Shown in pieces: positions 1-7,499 of a DNA stretch of 64,000 nt. The stretch comes from Acidobacteriota bacterium (lineage in GTDB: Bacteria > Acidobacteriota > Vicinamibacteria > Vicinamibacterales > UBA2999): NCBI GenBank assembly GCA_020851565.1, contig JADZCN010000043.1:62001-126000 (forward strand), in the 5' to 3' direction. The translations under genes were made by a program, and so were the position numbers. A model generated the notes under the pieces. That model did no database searches and was not told the DNA's origin. It saw nothing but the letters and a program-made list of their open reading frames with translations. How positions within the stretch are numbered: position 1 is the first letter of the stretch; every line of letters begins with the position of its first letter.

Positions 1-467
1 ATGGGGCTCGACTCGTCGATGCGCCGGCCGACCGAGCTGACAATGCGCTCGATGATGCGGAGCAGGTGCTGGTCGTCCTTGAAGACCAGGTCCGTCGGCT
101 CGAGGCGGCCCTCGCGCTCGATGAAGATCTGGTCGGCGCGGTTGACGAGGATGTCCGAGATGGTCGGATCGGCCAGCAGCGCCTCGAGCGGGCCGAGGCC
201 GAAGAGCTCGTTGAAGACGTCGGTGATGAGCGTCTCGCGCTCGAAGAGGCTGAGCGGCATGCTGGCCCGCTCGCCGTCGAGCAGCGAGACGATGAGGCCG
301 CGGATCTCGGGCTCCGCCTGCGCCCGGCCCACACGGTTCAGCCGGTCGAGGTTCAGGCGGTTCAGCAGCGTCCGGTGGATCTTCTCCTTCAGCTCCTGGT
401 AGTGCGCCTGGCGGACGTCCACCACGGGCATGGCGCCGGCGGGTGCGAAATCGTTCAGCGATGGCAT
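1..467 (-). CDS. cpaF: CpaF/TadA-type Tad pilus ATPase, N-terminal part (cut by window edge)
   Basis: This is the N-terminal ~155 residues of the secretion ATPase that powers Tad/Flp pilus assembly at the inner membrane. Translated on the minus strand from ATG 467, it reads MPSLNDFAPAG and then helical sequence typical of the CpaF N-terminal domain, with segments such as LFERETLITDVFNELFGLGP and PTISDILVNRADQIFIEREG. These are the hallmark region before the Walker motifs, which lie outside the window. The frame stays open to base 1, so the gene is truncated by the window and not broken. It starts 24 bases after the cpaE stop, last in the visible Tad operon. The family call is firm from context and motifs; catalytic residues cannot be checked. 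Confidence 0.88.
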   Translation of the reverse strand, partial: MPSLNDFAPAGAMPVVDVRQAHYQELKEKIHRTLLNRLNLDRLNRVGRAQAEPEIRGLIVSLLDGERASMPLSLFERETLITDVFNELFGLGPLEALLADPTISDILVNRADQIFIEREGRLEPTDLVFKDDQHLLRIIERIVSSVGRRIDESSP

Positions 468-490
468 CGACGTGTCCTTCCCTCTCGGAA

Positions 491-1642
491 TCACCGGCGG
501 CCTCCGAGCAGGCCGAACAGCCCCGCCTTTGCGGTTTCCTTCGGCCTCGCGGGCAGCCCGGCCACGTCCCGCGCGAACTCCTCGAACGACTCGGCCAGGC
601 GGCTGCGGGGCTCCACCACGAGCGGCTCGCCGCGGTTCAGCGCCGCGACGGCGGTGCGGTAGTCGCTCGGGAACACGTACTTCACCGGCCCACCCAGCAC
701 GCGCTCGACGTCGGCCTGGCGGATGTCCGACAGCGGATCGAAGCGGCTGAGGGCCAGCTTCACGCGGTCCGCGCCGCAGCGCATCCGGAGGTCGTTGGCG
801 ATGCGGCTGGCGCTGCGCAGCGTCGCCAGCTCCTGGTTGGCCACCACGACGACCGTGGAAGCGGCGTCGATCGCTTCGATCATCGTGGCGTCCGACCGCG
901 GGCAGTCCAGGACCACGTAGCGATAGGCCGTGGCCGCGAACTCGATGAGGCTGCGGACGCGCATCGCCTCGACGCCGCCCTGCAGGGGCCGGTTCGACGA
1001 GCCCAGCAGGTCCGGGCCGGCCTTGGTGGTCGTCACGAGCCCCTTGAAGTACGTCTCGTCCAGCCGGTGGATGTTCTCGATGGCATCGAGGACGGAGATG
1101 TGCGGATCGACGCCGAAGAAGACGGCGGCATCGCCATGGGCGAGGTGCAGGTCCATCAAGAGCGTGGGCTGCCCCGACGCTGCGCGGAGGGCCGTCGCCA
1201 GATTGACCGCCACGCTCGTGCTGCCGACGCCGCCTTTGGCGCCGAGCACCGCGATGGTCTTGCCCATCATGGGCCGGGCCGTCACCCGCGCGACACGGTG
1301 AATGGCCGCGTCCACCTCGGCAATCTGCAGCGGCTCGGCCACCCACTCGTTGACGCCCATGCGCATGGCTTCGAGCATCTCGGTGGGGTCCAGCGCCTTG
1401 GCGACGATCACGATGCCAGCAGAGGGGAACTGGCGCTTGGCCTGCCCGATCTCGCGCGGCAGGCGCGACAGCCCGCGGACGTCGAACACGAACGCGTCCG
1501 GCCCTTTCGAGCCCATCGGGTGTGCGGCCTCGAGCTCCGATAGCGCGACGGAGGCGGCACGGAAGCCGCGCTCCCGCAGCTTCGCCACGAAGTCGCGGTC
1601 GTCCGAGCCCACGAGAGAAACGGCAATCGACACGGTGCTCAC
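491..1642 (-). CDS. cpaE: CpaE/TadZ-like pilus localisation ATPase
   Basis: About 383 residues. Residues ~5-115 form a receiver-like domain, and from ~130 there is a ParA/MinD-type ATPase with the deviant Walker A LGAKGGVGSTS, then LLMDLHLAHGDAAVFFG. This is the CpaE/TadZ layout; family members place the Tad pilus machine at a cell site. I chose GTG 1642 because it overlaps the tadG stop (GTGA) and fits translational coupling; GTG 1633, preceded by GAGGTGAG, is an alternative. A longer open frame reaches 1942, but its extra residues are out-of-frame tadG sequence. The C-terminus (GLFGLLGGRR) is basic. It sits between tadG and cpaF as expected. Confidence 0.9.
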   Translation of the reverse strand: MSTVSIAVSLVGSDDRDFVAKLRERGFRAASVALSELEAAHPMGSKGPDAFVFDVRGLSRLPREIGQAKRQFPSAGIVIVAKALDPTEMLEAMRMGVNEWVAEPLQIAEVDAAIHRVARVTARPMMGKTIAVLGAKGGVGSTSVAVNLATALRAASGQPTLLMDLHLAHGDAAVFFGVDPHISVLDAIENIHRLDETYFKGLVTTTKAGPDLLGSSNRPLQGGVEAMRVRSLIEFAATAYRYVVLDCPRSDATMIEAIDAASTVVVVANQELATLRSASRIANDLRMRCGADRVKLALSRFDPLSDIRQADVERVLGGPVKYVFPSDYRTAVAALNRGEPLVVEPRSRLAESFEEFARDVAGLPARPKETAKAGLFGLLGGRR

Positions 1643-2892
1643 CTCACCAACGCAATGCTGACGACGAAGGCCGCGCCGGGCGTGTTGCTGGTCCCGCCGT
1701 GCGGCGCCGAGGGATAGGGGGACAGGTAGCCGATCACGTCGTTCCCCTGCATGTGGTCGATGAAGAAGCCGAGCACCTTCACCACCGTGATGTCGATGCG
1801 GCCCGACGCCCGCCCGGCATCGTAGACGTCCGGGTTGAACACGGGGATCGCCACCAACCGTGGGCTGATCGCGCATGCGGCCGTCGCCATGCAGCCGCCC
1901 GAGACGCCGCCCTGGCCCGGGCCATACATGTTGGGATCCCACACGGCGGCCGGGTCCTGCGCGATCAGGTCGCGGATGCCCTGGCTGGTCGGCCCGATCA
2001 TGTTGCCGGGCTCCACCTGCAGCACCGTGCCCGGCCCGATGACGGTGGGATCGCAGGTCGCGATGTTCTCGCGATAGTTGGCGCCTCCGGGACCCTCAGT
2101 CGGGTTGATGACCACGGGGTGATACCAGCCGGGCGCGATCGCCTGGTTGGGGTTCCCCGCCTTGAGCACGATGCGGCGCCCGTGATCCGAGCCGCCCAGC
2201 GCCGTGGAGTCGCGCGTGAAACCGGTGCCGTTCGGCGCATACGTGCCGCCGGGCTGGCCGGGCGCCTCGTAGTAGTCCGCCGGGTCGAGCAGCGCGCCGC
2301 GGTTCGACCCGTTCTGCACGTAGCGCTCGAAGGTGTCCTCTTCGCTCCAGCCGACGTCACCCTGGTCGTTCCGCTGCTCGACCCACTTGTCAGCAATCGC
2401 GAACGGCTTCACGCAGTCGGTGGACTCGCCAAAGAGCACCTCCGCCGTGGCCGTGGCGCGCACGCCCTGCTCGGTGATGCCGGCCAGCCGCGAGAAGAAC
2501 GTGGGCAGCGGGTTGTTGCGATCCTGGTTGCGGAACACGTCCACGCGTATGCAGGAATTGGTGCCGGCGCCGGGTGATCCGGGCGGGCACACGGGGAAGG
2601 TCACGTCCCCGGGCGTGATGTCCGGCGCCTCTCCCCACACGAAGTTCTGCTGGGCCACGTTGATTGCGCTCTGGCGCGCGAGGTCCTGGTCCTCCATGTC
2701 CACGAAGCCCATCGAGATGGCCCCGGACAGGGCACCGGCGTCCGCCGAGTTCTGCGCCTGGCGGCGGGACACCCACATCACGCCGTAGTCGATCACGAAC
2801 GCACTCAAGGCCGTCAGCCCGATGAGGGCAATGGCCACCTGGACCAGCACCGCTCCTCGTTCCGACCCCGCGCGTGCGAACATCTGGCGCAT
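1639..2892 (-). CDS. tadG: TadG-like pilus assembly protein
   Basis: A 417-residue protein with a short basic N-terminus and one hydrophobic segment (about residues 15-38), followed by RRQAQNSADAGALSGA. That arginine-rich, NSADAGALSGA signature is typical of TadG/TadE-type pseudopilin-like proteins with a large periplasmic domain. The rest is probably exported and has no catalytic motif I recognise. ATG 2892 was chosen because GGAGAGG lies seven bases upstream; an in-frame ATG at 2916 would add eight residues. Family knowledge makes it a minor envelope component of Tad pilus assembly. It follows the secretin gene and overlaps cpaE at its 3' end. Confidence 0.82.
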   Translation of the reverse strand: MRQMFARAGSERGAVLVQVAIALIGLTALSAFVIDYGVMWVSRRQAQNSADAGALSGAISMGFVDMEDQDLARQSAINVAQQNFVWGEAPDITPGDVTFPVCPPGSPGAGTNSCIRVDVFRNQDRNNPLPTFFSRLAGITEQGVRATATAEVLFGESTDCVKPFAIADKWVEQRNDQGDVGWSEEDTFERYVQNGSNRGALLDPADYYEAPGQPGGTYAPNGTGFTRDSTALGGSDHGRRIVLKAGNPNQAIAPGWYHPVVINPTEGPGGANYRENIATCDPTVIGPGTVLQVEPGNMIGPTSQGIRDLIAQDPAAVWDPNMYGPGQGGVSGGCMATAACAISPRLVAIPVFNPDVYDAGRASGRIDITVVKVLGFFIDHMQGNDVIGYLSPYPSAPHGGTSNTPGAAFVVSIALVR

Positions 2893-2924
2893 GACGTGAC
2901 CTCTCCTTCCTTTCAAACCCTGGT

Positions 2925-4325
2925 TCAGCGGCCCTGTGGCTTGCGCACCGACCCGGCGGGCGCCGCTGGTGTCCGCGGCGTGCCACCCTCGGGGCCGTCC
3001 TCGAGGGCGGGCGTGCGGCGTCCGCCGTCCTCGGACGGGTCGATGAACTCGCCCGGCCGCGTGGGCAGCAGCGGGACCTCGTCGGGGTCCAGGGCACGCA
3101 CCAGACGCGGGGTGATGAGCACCATCAGCTCGGTCTGCTCGGCGCGCTCGGCCTTGCTCTTGAAGAGCGTCCCGATGATGGGCAACTTGCTCAGGATGGG
3201 CACGGCCTGCCGGTCGGTCTGCGAGATGTTGTTCATCAGGCCCGCGATGGCGAACGACTGGCCGTCGCGCAGCTCCACGTCGGTCTCGGCGCGACGGGTG
3301 TTCAGCGCGGGAATCCGGAACCCCTGCAGGATGATGCCGTTGTTGAAGTCGAGCGAGCTCACCTCGGGCCGGAGCTTCAGCCGGATCACGTCGCCGGCGA
3401 TGGTCGGGCGGAAGGTCAGGCGGATGCCGAATTCCTTGTAGAGGACGCTCACCTGCCCGGTGATGCCCTGCACCACCGGAATCGGGATCTCGCCGCCCGC
3501 CAGGAAGCTCGCCTCTTCGCCGTTGTAGGCGATGAGGTTCGGCTCGGCCAGGCTCTGCAGGAAGCCGCGCCCCTGCAGGGCCTTCAGCACGCCGCCGATG
3601 CCTTCCTCGCGCTGGAAGAAGAACAGGTTGAGGAAGTCGGTGAACTCCAGCCCGCCCACGCCCTCGCCGTCGTCGAAGTTCGGCGCCGGGAACTGCTGGG
3701 TCGTGGAGCGCGACGTGAAGGCCGTGCGCGTGGTGAAGAGGGTGAGGCCCGCCTGCAGCAGCGCGTTGCGGTTGACTTCGGCGAACCGCACCTGCAGCAT
3801 CACCTGCTTGCTGGGCGACCCGGTGGGGAGCTGCAGCATGTTGACGACCGAGGCCTTCGGCAGCGCGGCCTTCGCCACCTCAGCCGCGCGCAGCATCACG
3901 TCGTTGTTCGACACGCTGCCCGAGAGGATCACGGCCTCGTCGGTCACGCCCACCTTGATGTCCTCGCCGGGGAACAGCTGCTGCAGGTTCTGCTGCAGCG
4001 TGCTGACACCGGTATCGACGACGATGTCGTAGTGCTTGCGCGTGTCGGCGCCCCACACGATGAGGCTCACCGTGCCGGCGCCCTTGCCGTCCACCAGCAC
4101 CTCGCGCGGCCGCACGACCACGGCGTCCGCGATGGCCGGGTTGGTCACGGCAATGCGCGTGATGTCGAACTCGGTGAGCAGGACCGTGGACCGGCCGGCC
4201 GTGAGGAGCACGCGCTCGGCGCCCTCCGGGGCCTGGGCCATGGCGGCCCGCCCGCTCATCGTGCCGGCGGCGATCAGGGCCAGCAGTGCGGCCCTGAGGG
4301 CCTTGGACGCAATCAGGGATCTCAT
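2925..4325 (-). CDS. cpaC: CpaC/RcpA-type outer-membrane secretin of the Tad pilus
   Basis: A 466-residue secretin subunit, the outer-membrane channel for the Flp pilus. A signal peptide (about residues 1-30, ending AAMAQA) is followed by the pilus-formation N-terminal domain (~35-105, with VTNPAIADAVVV and LVDGKGAGTVSLIVWG). A BON-like domain follows (~110-165, VILSGSVSN), then the secretin core (~175-425), containing FLAGGEIPIPV, and RRAETDVELRDGQSFAIAGL near the C-terminal secretin motif. The tail after ~430 is proline- and acid-rich and probably disordered. ATG 4325 overlaps the cpaB stop by four bases. Length and domain order match the family. Confidence 0.93.
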   Translation of the reverse strand: MRSLIASKALRAALLALIAAGTMSGRAAMAQAPEGAERVLLTAGRSTVLLTEFDITRIAVTNPAIADAVVVRPREVLVDGKGAGTVSLIVWGADTRKHYDIVVDTGVSTLQQNLQQLFPGEDIKVGVTDEAVILSGSVSNNDVMLRAAEVAKAALPKASVVNMLQLPTGSPSKQVMLQVRFAEVNRNALLQAGLTLFTTRTAFTSRSTTQQFPAPNFDDGEGVGGLEFTDFLNLFFFQREEGIGGVLKALQGRGFLQSLAEPNLIAYNGEEASFLAGGEIPIPVVQGITGQVSVLYKEFGIRLTFRPTIAGDVIRLKLRPEVSSLDFNNGIILQGFRIPALNTRRAETDVELRDGQSFAIAGLMNNISQTDRQAVPILSKLPIIGTLFKSKAERAEQTELMVLITPRLVRALDPDEVPLLPTRPGEFIDPSEDGGRRTPALEDGPEGGTPRTPAAPAGSVRKPQGR

Positions 4326-5173
4326 TTCACCACCTCGGACGTGCGCTTCGCTGCGCGAATGGTCTCAACCGCGTAGACGGGCGGCGGGGGCGGCGCCTGG
4401 GGCGCCGGCGGCGGCACGGCACGGCGGACGCCCTGCACCACCTTCGTCACCGGCGGGGGATCCGGCGCGCCCATCAGCGACGCCAGGCGCGTCCCCTTCG
4501 TCTCTGTCGCCTCGGTGTCCAGCGGGTTGCGCAGCGTCAGCATGATCTGGCCCTCGGCCGACGCCAGCGCGATGCGCTCGGCGTCTTCGGGCGTGACCAG
4601 CAGGGTGACGACCGTGCTGGGGACGGGCTTGCCGTCCTTGGCCTGGTCCTGGTCGTAGCGCGTACCGGCCGTGAGCACCTGCACGTTGGTGACCACCACG
4701 CGCGACACGCTCTCCTCGCGCTTGGCCAGCGTCACGACGACGTCGACGCGCGTGCCAGGCACCACGAAGCCCGCCACGCCAATCACCTCGTTGACCTTCA
4801 CCGAGATGGCCCGCATGCCCGCGGTGATGGTGGGCGGCAGTCCCGCCCCGGCTTCCGCCACGGCCACCTTCGCCGCCGTGAGCGGCTCGTTCTCGACAAC
4901 CGGCGCCACGAGGCCGCGGTTCACCACGTCCTCGACGGTGGAGTAGCCGCCCGCCACCGGGCTGCTCGCCGGCCAGGCCACCAGCCGCACGTCGCTCGCG
5001 GTGAGCATCGTGCCGACCGGCAGCGGGCGCGCGGCGACGGCCACCTGGTAGCTCTTGACCTCGACCTCCCGCACCGGGATCGCCTGCACGGCGCGGTAGA
5101 CGAACATGCTGGCCACGCCCGCGATGAGCACGGACAGCAGGAAGACGAGAAGGGTTCGGTTGCTGCGCTTCAT
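4322..5173 (-). CDS. cpaB: CpaB/RcpC Tad pilus assembly protein with SAF domain
   Basis: A 283-residue protein with an N-terminal membrane anchor (about residues 8-27), a SAF domain (~45-110, including ARPLPVGTMLTASDVRLVAWP) and an RcpC/CpaB domain (~115-240, including ISVKVNEVIGVAGFVVPGTR and VDVVVTL). CpaB is a periplasmic partner of the secretin. The C-terminal ~40 residues are proline-rich (PPPAPQAPPPPP) and may span the periplasm. It is preceded by tadE with a 16-base gap and overlaps cpaC by four bases, so the pair is probably co-translated. The recognisable SAF and RcpC segments make this a confident call. Confidence 0.92.
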   Translation of the reverse strand: MKRSNRTLLVFLLSVLIAGVASMFVYRAVQAIPVREVEVKSYQVAVAARPLPVGTMLTASDVRLVAWPASSPVAGGYSTVEDVVNRGLVAPVVENEPLTAAKVAVAEAGAGLPPTITAGMRAISVKVNEVIGVAGFVVPGTRVDVVVTLAKREESVSRVVVTNVQVLTAGTRYDQDQAKDGKPVPSTVVTLLVTPEDAERIALASAEGQIMLTLRNPLDTEATETKGTRLASLMGAPDPPPVTKVVQGVRRAVPPPAPQAPPPPPVYAVETIRAAKRTSEVVK

Positions 5174-5189
5174 GGGTTCTCCACCTGAC

Positions 5190-5642
5190 TTAGGATCCGC
5201 CGGCGATCTGGCTGCGCATCGTCGAGCGCGCCGTCAATGTGACCGACGCGGCCGACGTCCCGCCGACGAGCGTGACGATGGGCGCGATGTACTGAAGGTT
5301 GTAGACATGGGTGACCGTGACCTCGACCCCGGGCCACGTGCCGCCGCCGGCGCCGGGAAGCGCCACCGGCGCGGTGACAGCCGTCACGGTGCCCGGGACG
5401 CCGCCCGTCGCGGCATACGACTGGGCGCGGGCCTCCGCGTCGGCAGCGGTGTAGCCCGGCATGCTGGCGACGCGCGCGCCCTCGACGGCGGCGTTGGTCA
5501 ACACCACGTAGCGCTGGAACAGGAACCCGAAGTCCACGATGCCCATCACCAGCAACAGCAGGATGGGCGTGACCAGGGCCATCTCGATGAGCTCGGCCCC
5601 GAGCTCGGACCGCCGGAAGCGGCGAAGGATTACGCGCGCCAT
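5190..5642 (-). CDS. tadE: TadE-like pseudopilin
   Basis: A 150-residue TadE-type protein. After a basic N-terminus (RRFRRSELG) comes the signature GAELIEMALVTPILLLLVMG, a conserved glutamate followed by a transmembrane helix, then DFGFLFQRYVVLTNAAVEGA, which is diagnostic for TadE. The remainder is a small periplasmic domain. Start ATG 5642 lies inside the 3' end of cpaA (13-base overlap). The open frame continues to 5885, but that extra sequence is cpaA read out of frame. TadE is known as a prepilin-peptidase substrate needed for Flp pilus biogenesis; here the candidate processing site is G15/A16-E. Confidence 0.9.
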   Translation of the reverse strand: MARVILRRFRRSELGAELIEMALVTPILLLLVMGIVDFGFLFQRYVVLTNAAVEGARVASMPGYTAADAEARAQSYAATGGVPGTVTAVTAPVALPGAGGGTWPGVEVTVTHVYNLQYIAPIVTLVGGTSAASVTLTARSTMRSQIAGGS

Positions 5643-6139
5643 AGCGTCACCACCAGTCCCACCATGATCGGGAGCGCGTAGGGCAGCCGGAGGCCGCGGC
5701 CCGCATCGAGCGTCAGCTCCGGCAGCGGCTTGATCCCGACGAGCGCCCAGTGTCCGAAGAGCGTGCCGATGTTGCGCAGGGCGGTCCGCAGGTAGCCGTG
5801 CCACATGGACACGACAATCGCCAGCACGCCGCCGGCGACGGCGCCATAGAGCGCCACCTGCACCGTCGGCTGCCAGCCGAGCCACGCGCCCAGCGCGGCC
5901 ATCAGCTTGACGTCCCCGGCGCCCAGGGCGCCGAGAGCGAAGAACGGGAAGAAGACGAGCAGGCCCGCCGCCAGGCCCGCGAAGACGAACGCGGCGCCCG
6001 CGCCCTGGGGCGCGAGGAGGTGAAACAGGAGGGCGGCCGCGATCGCCCCGAACGTGAGCACGTTCGGAATGCGTGCGCTACGAAGGTCTGTGATGCAGGC
6101 CGCGCCGCCGATGACGAGCGCGGTGAGTTCAGCGGCCAT
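5630..6139 (-). CDS. cpaA: CpaA/TadV prepilin peptidase (type A24)
   Basis: A 169-residue integral membrane aspartyl peptidase that processes Flp prepilins. The two family aspartates are visible: D18 in ACITDLRSARIPN and D76 in the GxGD motif LGAGDVKLMAALGAWLG. Several hydrophobic segments surround them. The length fits the short CpaA/TadV class that lacks the N-methyltransferase domain. ATG 6139 was chosen because its A is also the last base of the upstream flp stop (TGATG arrangement). It overlaps tadE downstream. Its position between the pilin genes and tadE supports the role. Confidence 0.93.
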   Translation of the reverse strand: MAAELTALVIGGAACITDLRSARIPNVLTFGAIAAALLFHLLAPQGAGAAFVFAGLAAGLLVFFPFFALGALGAGDVKLMAALGAWLGWQPTVQVALYGAVAGGVLAIVVSMWHGYLRTALRNIGTLFGHWALVGIKPLPELTLDAGRGLRLPYALPIMVGLVVTLWRA

Positions 6140-6339
6140 CACAGTCCCCCCCCCGGCGGCGGCGTTTCCCAGAGATCCTGGGTGCCCGCGTCGAAGGCCC
6201 CGTAGGTGTTGCCGATGGTCGCCGTGATGGCCGGCCATACCGCGATTCCTGCGAAGCCGAGGCCCGCTGTCAGCAGGGCGTACTCGACGAGGTCCTGCCC
6301 CTGTTCGTCGCTGATGAGCCGCGCCAGTAGGAATCGCAT
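6139..6339 (-). CDS. flp: Flp-type pilin subunit, long-tailed copy
   Basis: A 66-residue Flp/Fap prepilin. A basic leader (MRFLLARLISDEQ) precedes GQDLVEYALL, the glutamate-tyrosine motif that marks the prepilin cleavage site, then a hydrophobic helix. Unlike its two upstream paralogues it has a different C-terminus, ending TQDLWETPPPGGGL, so the helix is followed by a tryptophan and a Pro/Gly-rich tail. It is the third of three tandem pilin genes and is directly coupled to cpaA. It could be a minor or tip pilin with a distinct exposed end; that is inference. Confidence 0.9.
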   Translation of the reverse strand: MRFLLARLISDEQGQDLVEYALLTAGLGFAGIAVWPAITATIGNTYGAFDAGTQDLWETPPPGGGL

Positions 6340-6362
6340 GGTGAAATCCTGAGTTCTGAACG

Positions 6363-6539
6363 CTAGATCACGAGGTCGGTCACGACCGCGAGGACGTTGT
6401 TGTAGACCCCGACCAGGCTCGCGCCGATGTCGGGCACGGTCAGGATGGCCGCGATGCTGATGCCCGCGGCGAGCAGCGCATACTCGATGACGTCCTGGCC
6501 GTCGTCGTGCCGCGCGAGTTTCCGGATGAGGTCGCCCAT
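6363..6539 (-). CDS. flp: Flp-type pilin subunit, second copy
   Basis: A 58-residue Flp pilin: leader MGDLIRKLARHDDG, then QDVIEYALLAAGISIAAILT, with the conserved E-Y after the cleavage glycine. It ends VYNNVLAVVTDLVI. It has the same length as the first copy and a nearly identical core (GQDVIEYALLAAGISI), so the two are recent duplicates or under shared constraint. ATG 6539 gives the standard short leader; a longer frame to 6893 is upstream pilin sequence read out of frame. It is predicted to be assembled into the pilus after CpaA cleavage. Confidence 0.92.
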   Translation of the reverse strand: MGDLIRKLARHDDGQDVIEYALLAAGISIAAILTVPDIGASLVGVYNNVLAVVTDLVI

Positions 6540-6595
6540 GATGAAAGCGGCGCTGCCCCCGAGGGTCGGCCCCGGGAGCAGCGTTCTCCGCGCGA

Positions 6596-6772
6596 TTACT
6601 GCGGGAGGTTGCCGACCTCGGTGTTGATGTTCCCGTAGACCGCGTCCAGCGTCTGGCCGATGGCGGGAACGGTCGGGATCAGCACGATCGAGATGCCGGC
6701 CGCCAGCAAGGCGTACTCGATGACGTCCTGCCCACGGTCCTCGGACACCAGGCGCTTCAGAAGGTTCTTCAT
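6596..6772 (-). CDS. flp: Flp-type pilin subunit, first copy (probable major pilin)
   Basis: A 58-residue Flp prepilin beginning MKNLLKRLVSEDRG and continuing QDVIEYALLAAGISIVLIPT. The G-Q-D-V-I-E-Y motif marks the peptidase site and the start of the hydrophobic assembly helix. It is the first gene after the promoter region, the usual place for the most abundant pilin. The C-terminus (YGNINTEVGNLPQ) is polar. A longer frame extends upstream to 6901 without pilin features. Downstream come two further pilins and the assembly genes. Confidence 0.92.
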   Translation of the reverse strand: MKNLLKRLVSEDRGQDVIEYALLAAGISIVLIPTVPAIGQTLDAVYGNINTEVGNLPQ

Positions 6773-7080
6773 GTTCGAGACTCCACGTTTGGGGGGAAGC
6801 CTGTGTGTGGCCGCGGAAGCCCCCGTCCTCCTCCCGCGTACCTGGCAGGGCCCATCCTCGGCGCACCTGCCGTTCCTGTCTGACGGCCGCCATAGCTGCA
6901 AGCAGGGTGCCCCGATGGACCAGGGGGGTGGAGAAGACCGGCTAACTGATTGAGAGGACTGAGGTTGTGGCCGGAATGGACGAGGTGGCCACTGGGGGCG
7001 GGTAGATACCCTAAAGTCTTACAGAGTCATCCTTCAGGCTGACCATAGGTGGCCAATAACGAAGTTAATTGACTTTAGAG
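6773..7080 (-). promoter_or_regulatory. Upstream region of the Tad operon with an inverted/direct repeat pair
   Basis: This 308-base gap has no convincing gene. The stretch 7000-7090 is the most AT-rich part of this neighbourhood. It carries an 8-base inverted repeat, CTAAAGTC at 7011-7018 and GACTTTAG at 7071-7078, and a related direct repeat AGAGTCAT near 7023 and 7077. On the minus strand a weak promoter-like pair is ATGACT, 16 bases, TATCTA, ending near 7003. The layout suggests an operator plus promoter for the pilin operon. The presence of repeats is observed; their role is inference. Confidence 0.4.
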
Positions 7081-7491
7081 TCATACCGAGTCGCTAATAT
7101 TACCCACGCGGCGCTCCACGACCACGCGGTCCCCGGTGCGGAGACCGGCGCGAGCCACTTCCCCGGCAGCCATCTCGATCACGGCAAACGCCCGGAGCGA
7201 TAGCGCCAGCCGCCGCGGCGGCACACGCTCGCGGGAGCGAATGACACGCCCGTCGCGCCGCACGAAGATGATGTCGATCGGGAACCGCATCCCGAACGTA
7301 TGGACGCCCTGCGAGGGGGCGATGACCAGGCCGTGCCCCGGCGCGAGAGCGTCGCGCCCCAGCAACCCGCGCGTCCGCGTCTTCGAGTCGAGCGCCAACT
7401 CCAGTTCGGACACGAGCCACTGCCCCGTCCGCTCGATCTGCAGCCCGCAGGGCGCACCAGCATCGAGCGCGTTCACCAGAAAATGCGACAT
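7081..7491 (-). CDS. DUF192 family protein
   Basis: A 136-residue protein of the DUF192 family, whose members are small secreted or cytoplasmic beta-barrel proteins of unclear function. Recognisable family segments are RTRGLLGRDALAPGHGLVI, then GVHTFGMRFPIDIIFVRRDG, and FAVIEMAAGEVARAGLRTGD near the end. No signal peptide is visible. ATG 7491 lies eight bases after the stop of the TonB-like gene upstream, so the two are probably co-transcribed. It is transcribed toward the Tad operon, with the long regulatory gap in between. DUF192 genes are often seen next to pilus and secretion genes, but no specific role can be given. Confidence 0.85.
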   Translation of the reverse strand: MSHFLVNALDAGAPCGLQIERTGQWLVSELELALDSKTRTRGLLGRDALAPGHGLVIAPSQGVHTFGMRFPIDIIFVRRDGRVIRSRERVPPRRLALSLRAFAVIEMAAGEVARAGLRTGDRVVVERRVGNISDSV

Positions 7492-7499
7492 CGTCAGGG

